A DNA stretch of 32,617 bases from Lachnospiraceae bacterium. Lineage in GTDB: Bacteria > Bacillota > Clostridia > Lachnospirales > Lachnospiraceae. The notes below the pieces were generated by a model. That model did not search any database and was not told where the DNA came from. It saw only the letters and a program-made list of their open reading frames with translations. Location of the stretch: assembly GCA_009774535.1 (NCBI GenBank), contig VSNY01000027.1, positions 1-32,617 of the forward strand, read 5' to 3'. Shown one piece after another: positions 15,354-23,913 of this stretch (the first letter of the stretch is position 1; each line of letters starts with the position of its first letter). The position numbers and the translations under genes are program-made.

Positions 15354-15719
15354 TCACTTTTCCAGCCCGGAAACCATTTCTTTCAGCTGTTTGACTTCCT
15401 CCTCCGTCAGCTCACCGTCTGCTAAAAACGACGCAAAAAACTTCTGCCTGGAGCCGTCAAACATCTTGTCAATCAGCTCTCCGGTCTCATAGCTTTGTAC
15501 CTGCTTTCTCGTAATCAGCGCGTGACACTGGAATTTCGGATCGCTGCGTCTGACCGCTCCTTTTGCAATACACTTTTTGATCACTGTGTACGTGGTATTG
15601 CGGTTCCAGCCAGTCTCTTCCTGCAGAATCTTTGCGATTTGCCCTGCCGGAAGGTCGCCGCCTGCTTTCCACAATGTCTCCATCACTTTTAACTCTGAAT
15701 CAAACAATTTCAGTTCCAT
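15354..15719 (-). CDS. BlaI/MecI-family repressor, partner of the M56 protease
   Basis: The 121-residue product has the family's winged-helix N-terminal domain (residues 1-70: FDSELKVMETLWKAGGDLPAGQIA, then TGWNRNTTYTVIKKCIAKGAV) and a C-terminal dimerisation region ending MVSGLEK. The hallmark NRNTTYTVIKK recognition helix matches BlaI/MecI. The M56 gene follows directly. Two 14-bp palindromes upstream (15745-15758 and 15773-15786) are the probable binding sites, one overlapping the -10 of its promoter, so the pair is likely self-repressed. Confidence 0.9.
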   Translation of the reverse strand: MELKLFDSELKVMETLWKAGGDLPAGQIAKILQEETGWNRNTTYTVIKKCIAKGAVRRSDPKFQCHALITRKQVQSYETGELIDKMFDGSRQKFFASFLADGELTEEEVKQLKEMVSGLEK

Positions 15720-15744
15720 AACTTACTTCCCTCCTCGGAAAATG

Positions 15745-15758
15745 ACTATTGCAATAGT
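15745..15758. promoter_or_regulatory. BlaI-type operator, proximal
   Basis: ACTATTGCAATAGT is a perfect 14-bp palindrome between the start of the BlaI-like gene and its promoter. Confidence 0.65.
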
Positions 15759-15770
15759 GTTTTCATATGT

Positions 15771-15799
15771 ATACTATCACGATAGTCAACCTTTGTCAA
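15771..15799 (-). promoter_or_regulatory. BlaI-like gene promoter with distal operator
   Basis: TTGACA (15794-15799) and TAGTAT (15771-15776) are 17 bases apart on the minus strand. ACTATCACGATAGT (15773-15786) lies over the -10 and spacer, 28 bp centre to centre from the proximal operator. Both sites share the ACTAT-N4-ATAGT frame. Confidence 0.65.
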
Positions 15800-15872
15800 G
15801 TTAATTTTAAATCTTTTTGCAGTAGCAAAAAACAAGCAACCGCTCCATGAGTAATCCGAACTGTTACAACAC

Positions 15873-15904
15873 AAAAAAGGGGGACACTGCAAATCGTGTC
15901 CCCG
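15873..15904 (-). terminator. Terminator of the PTS/antiterminator operon
   Basis: GGGGACAC (15880-15887) pairs with GTGTCCCC (15896-15903). On the minus strand the stem is followed by a run of six T (15873-15878). It stands about 70 bases after the antiterminator gene stop. Confidence 0.85.
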
Positions 15905-15971
15905 CTCCATCATCGTGGTTCGCGCTCTGGTAAATTCATCGCCAGCACGCAAACCGCAAACTTTCATTTAG

Positions 15972-16802
15972 TTATTCTAACTCTGACAACACTCTTTGAA
16001 TATGCATCGCCAAATATCCGGTCTCTACCTCGTCTACCGGCTGTTTCAGATATTTTTCCAAATGACTGCATAAGACTCCCGCCATACGGAATGCATCCGG
16101 AAACTGCTCGAGCATATATTCATTCATGTCCAGCTTTAATTTTTCTCCTTTGGACACGCGTACAGCCATAAATCTCACATGGTTCATCAGCCTGTTATAT
16201 GACAGCGACATCACATCGATCCGCCTGCCAGTCTGCTCTTCTACCATCTGGATACATTCACGCACGGTGCCTGCGATCTGCATCGACAGCGCAACCGTCT
16301 CATTTTCGATCGCAGAATGAATATGCAGGGCAATATAACTGACTTCATGCTCATCAATCTCCACGCCCAGACGTTCTTTTAAAATCGGGCGGATGCATTC
16401 CGCAGTCTTGTATTCCATATGAAACAGCGCCTGGATATCTCCGGTCAGCGGATTGCGGATCTGCTCGTCGTTGCGGATACGCTTCACCGCAAATGCGATA
16501 TGGTCAGCCATCGGAAAGAGTATGCTCCAGTCGACTTTTCCAAAAACATGTTCACTTTCCTTTAATACCTGCTGCGCAATCTCTAAAAAAACCGGGTCCA
16601 TATCCTTTACCAGTTCCAGGGCGCTTCCACGCTCTGTATGCTCATAAAGGGAATAAATTGCGCATTCTTCGGGCGCTTCCATCCGCTGGCTCACCTTTTT
16701 GCCAAAACCGATGCCTTTTCCGATCAAAAGGTATTCGCAGCTGTCCGATTCCCCGATTGCAAGTACGGTATTGTTATTTAATGCCTTCTTCACTCTGAAC
16801 AT
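15972..16802 (-). CDS. BglG/LicT/GlcT-family transcriptional antiterminator
   Basis: The 276-residue product has the CAT RNA-binding domain (residues 1-55: FRVKKALNNNTVLAI, then IGKGIGFGKK) and two PTS regulation domains. PRD1 carries histidines in FPMADHIAFAVKR and YIALHIHSA; PRD2 carries them in NHVRFMAVR and LAMHIQRV. Such proteins bind a RAT hairpin in the leader of PTS genes and prevent a terminator from forming; phosphorylation of the PRD histidines sets activity. The start at 16802 is preceded by GGGGAG. The gene follows the PTS gene by 54 bases, and a RAT-like element plus terminator stands upstream of that gene, so it probably controls its own operon. Confidence 0.92.
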   Translation of the reverse strand: MFRVKKALNNNTVLAIGESDSCEYLLIGKGIGFGKKVSQRMEAPEECAIYSLYEHTERGSALELVKDMDPVFLEIAQQVLKESEHVFGKVDWSILFPMADHIAFAVKRIRNDEQIRNPLTGDIQALFHMEYKTAECIRPILKERLGVEIDEHEVSYIALHIHSAIENETVALSMQIAGTVRECIQMVEEQTGRRIDVMSLSYNRLMNHVRFMAVRVSKGEKLKLDMNEYMLEQFPDAFRMAGVLCSHLEKYLKQPVDEVETGYLAMHIQRVLSELE

Positions 16803-16856
16803 ACTCTTCTCCCCATTATCCCATGATCCTTCGTATCCGCAGACAGTCACCCATTC

Positions 16857-19019
16857 CTATTCTTCATACGTATCAATGGCATACAATGCTTCTCCAGCCT
16901 TGATGCTGCCTGTTTTTAACAAACGTATTTTCTGATTTTCCGCTAACTCTGTACATAGTACCGGAGATGCAAGCGACGGCGCATGTTCTTTTAAAAATGC
17001 CAGATCCAGCTTCATCAAAAGATCGCCTTTTTTTACTTTGTCCCCGTCTTTTACAAGTACCTCAAATCCCTGCCCGTTCAGCTTAACGGTGTCAATGCCC
17101 ATATGAAGCAGCAGCTCCGTTCCGGATGACGTAACAAACCCAATCGCGTGCTTTGTTTCAAATACAAACCCAATCTCACCGTCCTGCGGCGCTACAACCT
17201 TGGCCTCTGACGGCGTTACAATCGCTCCGTCTCCCATCATACGGCCTGCAAACGCTTCATCCGGCGCATCCGATAAATCTGCCGCTATTCCGTCTGCCGG
17301 GCTTGCAATAATTTCGGATTTTAATACTTTTCCTTCTGCTTTTTTCTTTGGCGCTTCCTGTGCCTGACCGCCGGCATTCCCGGTTGCCGCGGCTGTCTTT
17401 TGATACAGCTCGTTCGGGGCCGTTTCCAGATAATCTTCTAAATTTGCCTTAATAACGGTTACGCGCGGCCCGTAAATAATCTGTACGCCATTTCCTTTGT
17501 GTACAACGCCGGACGCTCCGGTTGATTTCAGCATAGCATCGTCTACCAGGCTGGAATCATATACCGTACAGCGTAATCTGGTCGCACAGCAGTCCACATC
17601 GGAAATATTTTTCTTTCCTCCCAGTCCGTGGCAGATCGTCTCTGACAGCGCATCTTCTGCAGAAGCTGCTGCTCCCTGACCGGATGCGTCTCCTTTTTTG
17701 CGTGCATCCACATCACTTCTGCGGTACAGCTTGACTTCTTCATTGTCGTCCCGTCCTGGTGTCTTAAGATCCATTTTCTGAATCAGGAAAGAGAACAGTA
17801 AAAAGTATGCCGCAAAATAGCCAATTCCAACTACAACAATCCAAACCCAGCTCGTCTTTGCATTTCCCTGCAGAATACCAAACAGGAACATATCGATCAG
17901 ACCGCCGGAGAACGTCATGCCGACACCTACGTTAAACACATGCATCAGCATATATGCCAGACCCGCAAATACACAATGGATCGCATATAATAACGGCGCT
18001 ACAAATAAGAATGTGAACTCCAGCGGTTCCGTAATACCCGTCAGCATGGACGTCAGAGCTGCCGACATTAAAAGACCGGCAACAGCTTCTTTTTTCTCCG
18101 GTTTTGCCGTCTTATACATAGCAAGCGCCGCGCCCGGAAGGCCAAAAATCATTAACGGGAACTTTCCTGACATAAATCTGGTCGCGGATACCGCAAAATG
18201 ATCGACACTTGGATCTGCCAGCTGTGCGAAGAAAATATTCTGAGCGCCCTCAATCATACGGCCAGCCACTTCCATTGTGCCGCCAAGTCCTGTCTGCCAG
18301 AACGGAAGATAAAATACATGATGCAGTCCGAACGGAATCAGCGCACGTTCCATCAGACCATATACCCATGTCCCCGCATAACCGGATTCCAGCACAACGC
18401 CGCCTACTGCATAGATGCCCTGCTGGATCACCGGCCAGATAAAGAACATTAAAATACCGACAACCGTATACGTCAGGCCGCTGATAATCGGCACAAACCT
18501 TGTACCGCCGAAAAACGAAAGCACCTGCGGCAGCTCGATTTTATAAAACCGGTTATGAAGCGCCGATACGCCAAGCCCGACAATAATACCGCCGAACACG
18601 CCCATCTGCAGCGATGTAATACCTACAACCGACGCGGTAGCGCCTTCCAGCATCTGTTCCGGCCCGCCATGATTTGTAATCATTGCTCCGATGGATGCAT
18701 GCATAATGAAAAAGGCAATCGCTGCAGACAACGCTGCTACGTCTTTTTCCTTTTTTGCCATACCGATGGCGACACCCATTGCAAAGATAATCGGTAAGTT
18801 TCCAAACACGATATCTCCGGCTGCGCTCATTACCCGCAGGATCGCGTTCAGCACGGTTCCAGGACCCATAATCCCCATCAGCCCGTAGGTTTCCAGCATC
18901 GTCTCGTTCGTAAAGGAACCTCCGACGCCGAGTAACAGGCCTGCCACCGGCAGGATTGCGATTGGCAGCATAAAGGAACGGCCCACACGCTGCAATACGC
19001 CAAAAATCTGGTCTTTCAT
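16857..19019 (-). CDS. PTS system glucose/N-acetylglucosamine-type transporter subunit IICBA
   Basis: The 720-residue product is a single-chain IIC-IIB-IIA permease. IIC spans about residues 1-430 with about ten membrane segments and the family's SFMLPIAILPVAGLLLG start and GITEPLEFTFLF motif. IIB (about 465-545) has the phosphocysteine region DVDCCATRLRCTV. IIA (about 590-715) has FVFETKHAIGF and ELLLHMGIDTVKL, the active-site histidine. It imports and phosphorylates glucose or an amino sugar; sequence reading cannot separate these. The IIB site carries CCATRLR where CITRLR is usual, with the cysteine retained. The ATG at 19019 is preceded by AGGGAGGG, so I start there rather than at 19055. 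Confidence 0.9.
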   Translation of the reverse strand: MKDQIFGVLQRVGRSFMLPIAILPVAGLLLGVGGSFTNETMLETYGLMGIMGPGTVLNAILRVMSAAGDIVFGNLPIIFAMGVAIGMAKKEKDVAALSAAIAFFIMHASIGAMITNHGGPEQMLEGATASVVGITSLQMGVFGGIIVGLGVSALHNRFYKIELPQVLSFFGGTRFVPIISGLTYTVVGILMFFIWPVIQQGIYAVGGVVLESGYAGTWVYGLMERALIPFGLHHVFYLPFWQTGLGGTMEVAGRMIEGAQNIFFAQLADPSVDHFAVSATRFMSGKFPLMIFGLPGAALAMYKTAKPEKKEAVAGLLMSAALTSMLTGITEPLEFTFLFVAPLLYAIHCVFAGLAYMLMHVFNVGVGMTFSGGLIDMFLFGILQGNAKTSWVWIVVVGIGYFAAYFLLFSFLIQKMDLKTPGRDDNEEVKLYRRSDVDARKKGDASGQGAAASAEDALSETICHGLGGKKNISDVDCCATRLRCTVYDSSLVDDAMLKSTGASGVVHKGNGVQIIYGPRVTVIKANLEDYLETAPNELYQKTAAATGNAGGQAQEAPKKKAEGKVLKSEIIASPADGIAADLSDAPDEAFAGRMMGDGAIVTPSEAKVVAPQDGEIGFVFETKHAIGFVTSSGTELLLHMGIDTVKLNGQGFEVLVKDGDKVKKGDLLMKLDLAFLKEHAPSLASPVLCTELAENQKIRLLKTGSIKAGEALYAIDTYEE

Positions 19020-19123
19020 AAAAATTCCCTCCCTGTTTTCCGGTATTTTATGCATATGAGCCTGTTCCTATTCCTGCTTCCGGCAGATTTTTCCCAAAAA
19101 CCGCCTCCGGTCAGCCGCGGCAC

Positions 19124-19192
19124 AAAAAAGGCATCAATATGCATAAAAATCCTTAGATTCATGCATAGTTAATGCCTGCTTACCAGTTACAC
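19124..19192 (-). promoter_or_regulatory. RAT antiterminator element and overlapping terminator in the PTS leader
   Basis: On the minus strand, GTGTAACTGGTAAGCAGGCA (19173-19192) resembles the ribonucleic antiterminator of LicT/SacY/GlcT genes (core ACTG...GCAGGCA). Its end overlaps the 5' arm of an intrinsic terminator: GGCAT (19172-19176) pairs with ATGCC (19130-19134), helped by inner ATGCAT arms, followed by TTTTTT (19124-19129). Binding of the antiterminator to the first element would block the second. The downstream antiterminator gene supplies the likely ligand protein. Confidence 0.8.
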
Positions 19193-19210
19193 ACTATATC
19201 ATCTGAATCA

Positions 19211-19239
19211 AATTTAACATAGGAAAGACTGTTTGTCAA
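19211..19239 (-). promoter_or_regulatory. PTS operon promoter
   Basis: TTGACA (19234-19239) and TAAATT (19211-19216), 17 bases apart on the minus strand, just upstream of the RAT element. Confidence 0.7.
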
Positions 19240-19263
19240 GGATAAAAATTCCATTAACAAAAG

Positions 19264-19290
19264 AAAACAGCCAGAAAACTGGCTGTTTTT
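19264..19290. terminator. Terminator of the PFOR operon
   Basis: AACAGCCAG (19266-19274) pairs with CTGGCTGTT (19279-19287) with loop AAAA. On the minus strand it is followed by TTTTCTTTTG. It lies 12 bases beyond the PFOR stop and about 25 bases before the PTS promoter, so the two operons are cleanly separated. Confidence 0.9.
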
Positions 19291-19301
19291 GATTGAAAAT
19301 A

Positions 19302-22300
19302 TTATCGAAATAGCCGCTGATACTCTTTCAGCCTGCGCGCCGCGTCTTTTTCCGCCTTTTCAAACAATTGCTCCGCATGATCCGGGAACTGGCGCGCAAG
19401 CGCGGAATACCGTACCTGTCCCATCAAAAACTCACGGAAATCGCCTGTCGGATCTTTAGAATCCAAAGTAAACGGCTGCTGTCCTTCTTTGGCCAGATCC
19501 GGATGGTAGCGGTACAGATGCCAGTAGCCGGCTTCCACCGCTTTGGCCATATTTTCCATGCTCTTGCCCATACCGCACCGCAGGCCGTGGCTGATACATG
19601 GCGCATAAGCGATAATCAGGGAAGGCCCTTTGTAGCTTTCTGCTTCGCGGATGGCTTTAAGCGTCTGATTCTTATCCGCGCCCATAGCGACCTGTGCGAC
19701 ATAGATATTTCCATATGTCATCATCATGCGTCCCAGGTCTTTTTTGCCGGATGTTTTCCCGGATGCCGCGAATTTGGCTACTGCCGCCGCAGGTGTGGAT
19801 TTGGATGCCTGTCCTCCGGTATTGGAATAGATTTCCGTGTCAAAGACAAGTACATTTACGTCTTCTCCGGATGCAAGGACTTGATCCAATCCGCCGTAAC
19901 CGATATCGTAAGCCCATCCGTCGCCGCCGATCATCCAGATCGAACGCTTGACCAGATAATCCCTGTGTTTCCAGATCGCACGCAGCAGACGCAGCGTTTC
20001 CGGCTCTCCGTCAATAGGCGCATCCTCAGTAAGCACGCTTTCCAGTACTTCCAGCACTTCTTCAGATGCTCCTTTGGAAGCTTCGCCCTCTTCCCGCACC
20101 TGTATCCAGTGTAAAAATGCATCGTTTAACATCGGCACGGTTGTTTCCAGATCTTTTTTCAGCAGTTCTCTCATATACTGTTCAATGCCGTCGCGGATCT
20201 GACGCACGCCCAGGTACATTCCGTAGCCATATTCGGCATTGTCTTCAAACAGGGAGTTTGCCCAGGATGGCCCATGCCCGTTATGATCGCACGTATAGGC
20301 CGTCGTTGGTGCGGAAGCGCCCCAGATCGAAGAGCATCCGGTCGCGTTCGCGATCATCATACGGTCGCCGAACAGCTGTGTGACCAGCTTGATATACGCT
20401 GGTTCCCCGCAGCCTGCGCAGGCGCCGGAAAATTCAATAAGAGGCTGCTTAAACTGGCTGTCTTTGACGGTTCTGCCTTCAAACAGATTTCCTTTATCCG
20501 CTACCTTGCTGACGGCATAAGCCCAGTTTTGCGTCTGCTCCTGTGTCTGCGTATCCAGCTTTTTCATGACCAGCGCTTTTGGCTTGGCCGGACAGATATC
20601 CGCGCAGTTGCCGCAGCCCGTGCAGTCCATTGTGCTGATCTGAATCCGGAACTCATACTCTTCCAGCCCTTTGCCTTTTGCCTTCTGTGTGCGGAAGGAT
20701 TCCGGCGCGGCCGCTTTTTCCTCCGCCGTCAGAAGGTACGGCCGCACGCAGGCATGCGGACAGATATAAGAACACTGGTTGCACTGGATACAGGTCTCCA
20801 CATTCCATTCCGGCACATGTACCGCAATGCCGCGTTTTTCATAAGCCGAAGAGCCGTTGGGGAACGTGCCGTCTTCCATGCCCGCAAACGCGCTGACTGC
20901 AAGCCGGTCGCCTTCCTGACGGTTCATCGGGCGCATCACTGTGGCTACGAATTCCGGTTCTTTGACGCCGTCGGTTTCCTGCTTCTTTTCTTCCTCCGTA
21001 AATGTTTTCCAGTGTTCCGGCACCTGAATCTTTACAAGATCCGTAAAACCATGCTCAATCGCTTCATGATTCATGCGGACGACCTGTTCGCCTTTTTTGC
21101 CGTATGCTTTTTGCACAGCGTCTTTTAAATACTGTTTGGCTTCTTCCTGCGGAAGAATATTGGCCAGCTTAAAAAACGCGCCCTGCATAATCATGTTAAT
21201 ACGATTGCCAAGACCGATCTCTTCCGCGATCTTCACCGCATCGATGCAGTAAAAATCGATTTCCCGCTCCGCCAGTTCACGCATCATTTTTTTCGGCAGA
21301 TGCGCTTCCAGCTGCGCGCTGTCCCACATGCAGTTCAGCACAAACGTACCGCCTTGTCTTAGGCCGTGCAGCAAATCGTAGCTATGCACAAACGACTGGT
21401 TATGGCAGGCAATATAATCCGCCTCGTCGATCAGATAAGCGGATTTGATCGGCTGGCTGCCAAAGCGCAGATGCGAAGTCGTAAGCCCGCCGGATTTTTT
21501 GGAATCATAAGCAAAATACGCCTGCACAAACTGCTCTGTATGCTCTCCGATAATCTTGACCGCCTGCTTATTCGCGCCTACCGTGCCGTCAGAGCCAAGA
21601 CCCCAGAATTTGCAGCGCACCGTGCCTGCTTTTGCGGTAATGATCTTCTGGGCAGGCGGCAGCGACGTATGCGTAACGTCGTCATAAATCCCGACCGTAA
21701 ACCGTTCCTTTGGCGACGCGCTTTTTAAATTGTCAAAAACAGCCGCGATCTGGGCAGGCGTCGTATCCTTGGAGCCAAGTCCGTACCGGCCCCCGATAAT
21801 TACAGGCGCATGCTCCATTCCATAATAACAGCTGCGCACGTCCAGATACAGCGGCTCGCCTATCGCCCCCGGCTCTTTGGTCCGGTCCAAAACAGCGATT
21901 CGCTTTACCGTCTTTGGCATTGCTTTTAAAAAGTGTACCGCAGAAAACGGACGGAACAAGTGTACTTCCAGAACGCCGTATTTTTCCCCTTTCTCATTGA
22001 AATAATCTACGGTCTCTTCGATTGTGCCGCACACCGAACCCATCGCAATCACAACATACTCTGCATCCTGCGCGCCGTAATAGCGAAACAGTCCGTACGA
22101 TCTTCCGGTCAGCGCATTGATCTGATTCATATAATCTTCTACAATCGGAACAATTTGTTGATAAAACGGGTTGCATGCTTCGCGCGTCTGAAAATAAATA
22201 TCCGGGTTCTGCGCCGTTCCCCTGGTAACCGGATGATTCGGCGACAGCGCCCGGTCGCGGAACTCCTGCAGCGCTTTTTCATCTACCAGTCTGGCAAAAT

Positions 22301-22868
22301 CCTCATAAGAAAGCGCTTCTACTTTCTGCACCTCATGGGAAGTACGAAAGCCGTCGAAGAAATGGATAAACGGCAGCCTTCCTTTGATTGCCGCAAGATG
22401 CGCAACCGGAGCCAGATCCACCACTTCCTGCACAGAGCCGGATGCAAGCATGACGCACCCGGTCTGCCTGGCCGCCATAACATCCTGATGATCGCCGAAA
22501 ATATTCAGCGCCTGCGCCGCAATCGAACGCGCGCTGACATGAAACACACCCGGCAGCAGCTCTCCGGCTGTTTTATACATATTTGGAATCATTAAAAGCA
22601 GCCCTTGGGACGCGGTAAATGTCGTCGTCAGCGCGCCCGCCTGGAGCGATCCGTGAAATGCGCCTGCCGCGCCAGCTTCGGACTGCATCTGGGCTACTTT
22701 CACCGTCTGTCCGAACATATTTTTCCTTCCATTCGCCGCCCATTCATCGACCACTTCGGCCATCGTGGAAGAGGGCGTAATCGGATAAATCGCCGCTACA
22801 TCCGTAAATGCATAGGCTGCATAGGCTGCGGCTGTATTGCCGTCAACCGTCATTTTGATCTTTCCCAT
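19302..22868 (-). CDS. nifJ: Pyruvate:ferredoxin (flavodoxin) oxidoreductase
   Basis: The 1188-residue product is the full-length single-chain PFOR, which turns pyruvate and CoA into acetyl-CoA and CO2 and reduces ferredoxin. The order is as expected: domain I with DGNTAAAYAAYAFTDVAAIYPITPSS; the gamma and delta parts; a double [4Fe-4S] ferredoxin domain (CIQCNQCSYICPHAC and CTGCGNCADICPAKP); then the TPP domain with GGDGWAYDIGYGGLDQVL and FDTEIYSNTGGQASKS. CAGCGEP supplies cysteines of the proximal cluster. The frame is open to 23024 but the true start is the ATG at 22868 after AGGAGG. The gene follows a DUF3787 gene whose stop overlaps that ribosome binding site. Confidence 0.97.
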   Translation of the reverse strand: MGKIKMTVDGNTAAAYAAYAFTDVAAIYPITPSSTMAEVVDEWAANGRKNMFGQTVKVAQMQSEAGAAGAFHGSLQAGALTTTFTASQGLLLMIPNMYKTAGELLPGVFHVSARSIAAQALNIFGDHQDVMAARQTGCVMLASGSVQEVVDLAPVAHLAAIKGRLPFIHFFDGFRTSHEVQKVEALSYEDFARLVDEKALQEFRDRALSPNHPVTRGTAQNPDIYFQTREACNPFYQQIVPIVEDYMNQINALTGRSYGLFRYYGAQDAEYVVIAMGSVCGTIEETVDYFNEKGEKYGVLEVHLFRPFSAVHFLKAMPKTVKRIAVLDRTKEPGAIGEPLYLDVRSCYYGMEHAPVIIGGRYGLGSKDTTPAQIAAVFDNLKSASPKERFTVGIYDDVTHTSLPPAQKIITAKAGTVRCKFWGLGSDGTVGANKQAVKIIGEHTEQFVQAYFAYDSKKSGGLTTSHLRFGSQPIKSAYLIDEADYIACHNQSFVHSYDLLHGLRQGGTFVLNCMWDSAQLEAHLPKKMMRELAEREIDFYCIDAVKIAEEIGLGNRINMIMQGAFFKLANILPQEEAKQYLKDAVQKAYGKKGEQVVRMNHEAIEHGFTDLVKIQVPEHWKTFTEEEKKQETDGVKEPEFVATVMRPMNRQEGDRLAVSAFAGMEDGTFPNGSSAYEKRGIAVHVPEWNVETCIQCNQCSYICPHACVRPYLLTAEEKAAAPESFRTQKAKGKGLEEYEFRIQISTMDCTGCGNCADICPAKPKALVMKKLDTQTQEQTQNWAYAVSKVADKGNLFEGRTVKDSQFKQPLIEFSGACAGCGEPAYIKLVTQLFGDRMMIANATGCSSIWGASAPTTAYTCDHNGHGPSWANSLFEDNAEYGYGMYLGVRQIRDGIEQYMRELLKKDLETTVPMLNDAFLHWIQVREEGEASKGASEEVLEVLESVLTEDAPIDGEPETLRLLRAIWKHRDYLVKRSIWMIGGDGWAYDIGYGGLDQVLASGEDVNVLVFDTEIYSNTGGQASKSTPAAAVAKFAASGKTSGKKDLGRMMMTYGNIYVAQVAMGADKNQTLKAIREAESYKGPSLIIAYAPCISHGLRCGMGKSMENMAKAVEAGYWHLYRYHPDLAKEGQQPFTLDSKDPTGDFREFLMGQVRYSALARQFPDHAEQLFEKAEKDAARRLKEYQRLFR

Positions 22869-22878
22869 AATATCCTCC

Positions 22879-23073
22879 TTACAGCCTGCTTCCGTTGTCA
22901 ACCCATTCTTTGGCATGCTCCACGGCGCTGGTGTCCGGAATGGATACGTTCGATTTTGGTGCGTGATGATCCGTTCCTGCCCAGGCTGCGGTACACTGGC
23001 TGTCTGACTGCGATGTTTTGTCAAGGCGCTGGTTGGAAGCGCCGGTTAATGGATGGACTTTTTGATCGTTCAT
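22879..23073 (-). CDS. DUF3787-family small protein upstream of PFOR
   Basis: The 64-residue product ends SNVSIPDTSAVEHAKEWVDNGSRL and has CTAAWAGTDHHAPK in the middle; this TAAWA ... VSIP ... AKEWVD pattern is what I recall for DUF3787, a short clostridial family of unknown function. AGGAGG lies 9 bases before the ATG. Its stop TAA (22879-22881) overlaps the AGGAGG of PFOR, and the two starts are one short gene apart, so translation is likely coupled. A role linked to PFOR is suggested by context only. Confidence 0.75.
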   Translation of the reverse strand: MNDQKVHPLTGASNQRLDKTSQSDSQCTAAWAGTDHHAPKSNVSIPDTSAVEHAKEWVDNGSRL

Positions 23074-23304
23074 GTATGATTTCCTCCTATCATGCTGCTG
23101 TGCGTTTCTTCATTTCAGGCGAAATGCACATACAGTTGTCTGTTTTTCGTATTACTGTATATAGCTTATCCGAAAAAAAGAGATTCTATACGCGCAGAGC
23201 CATATGGTAACGCCTGTTTTGCAGCATAATTTTAGTATTAGGCGACAGATTTTTTCTAAATACCCAATCGTCCCGCTAAATCTTGAAAAAGAAGTACCAA
23301 TTAT
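23074..23304. other. Control region upstream of the PFOR operon
   Basis: No gene is supported here. CATTTC (23111-23116) and GAAATG (23121-23126) form a short inverted repeat in the leader just upstream of the DUF3787 ribosome binding site. I could not settle on a promoter: TATAGA, TATATA and TAATAC are present on the minus strand, but none has a good -35 at the right distance. Confidence 0.4.
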
Positions 23305-23341
23305 AATGATTAGATTTGAAAATAGCGTCTAATCATTTTTT
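23305..23341 (+). terminator. Strong terminator in plus orientation with no gene before it
   Basis: AATGATTAGA (23305-23314) pairs perfectly with TCTAATCATT (23328-23337), followed by a run of T on the plus strand. No plus-strand gene precedes it, so it may end an unseen small RNA or serve as a boundary for the AT-rich island. Confidence 0.75.
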
Positions 23342-23448
23342 ATTTTATAAAAAAATTATAAATCTCATCTCAAATGTCACCATTTCATGGTCTGATGTGT
23401 GTTATTATTAGATCAGTATAGCAGCCACATAAGAAATGGGGAAAACTG

Positions 23449-23913
23449 GTGATCCTAAAACAAATTGATACTGTTTTTGAAAACTATTGGAATATATTGT
23501 ACCGGACAGCATTCACTATGCTAAAAAATCAATATGATGCAGAAGATGCTGTTCAGGATACGTTTCTCAGGTATATCACAAAAGCTCCTGCTTTTTATGA
23601 CAACGAACATGAAAAAGCCTGGGTCTTAAAAGTGTGTATGAATATTTGTAAAAATAAATTACGACTTCATCATTTACATATGGCTGTAGACATTGATACA
23701 GTAGAAATAAGCGATAATCAGAAAGAAGACGTGGGACTTATGTTCAGCCTGACAGAATTGCCTGCTAAATATAAAGAGGTAATATTACTTTACTATATGG
23801 GCGGTTATCCATGTAAGGAGATCAGTAAAATTTTAAGACTGACAGAATCTACGGTAAAAAAAAGATTGGAGCGCGGACGAAATTTATTAAAAAGAAAATT
23901 AGAAGAGGAATAA
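23449..23913 (+). CDS. ECF-type RNA polymerase sigma factor in the AT-rich island
   Basis: The 154-residue product has sigma region 2 (ENYWNILYRTAFTMLKNQYD and AVQDTFLRYI, residues about 10-45) and region 4 (LPAKYKEVILLYYMGGYPCKEISKIL and ESTVKKRLERGR, about 100-145). It starts with GTG, preceded by GGGG at 7 bases. It is on the plus strand, in DNA clearly richer in A and T than its neighbours, which suggests transfer. No intact anti-sigma gene follows; the next frame with a ribosome binding site is stopped after two codons, and the next gene encodes an interrupted secreted protein. Confidence 0.88.
   Translation: MILKQIDTVFENYWNILYRTAFTMLKNQYDAEDAVQDTFLRYITKAPAFYDNEHEKAWVLKVCMNICKNKLRLHHLHMAVDIDTVEISDNQKEDVGLMFSLTELPAKYKEVILLYYMGGYPCKEISKILRLTESTVKKRLERGRNLLKRKLEEE

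Noticed and set aside
15746..15967. 73-codon minus-strand frame past the antiterminator gene
   Set aside because: It spans the intrinsic terminator at 15873-15904 and the BlaI operators.
19368..23210. Long plus-strand frames opposite PFOR
   Set aside because: They are antisense shadows of a high-confidence gene and carry no coherent domains.
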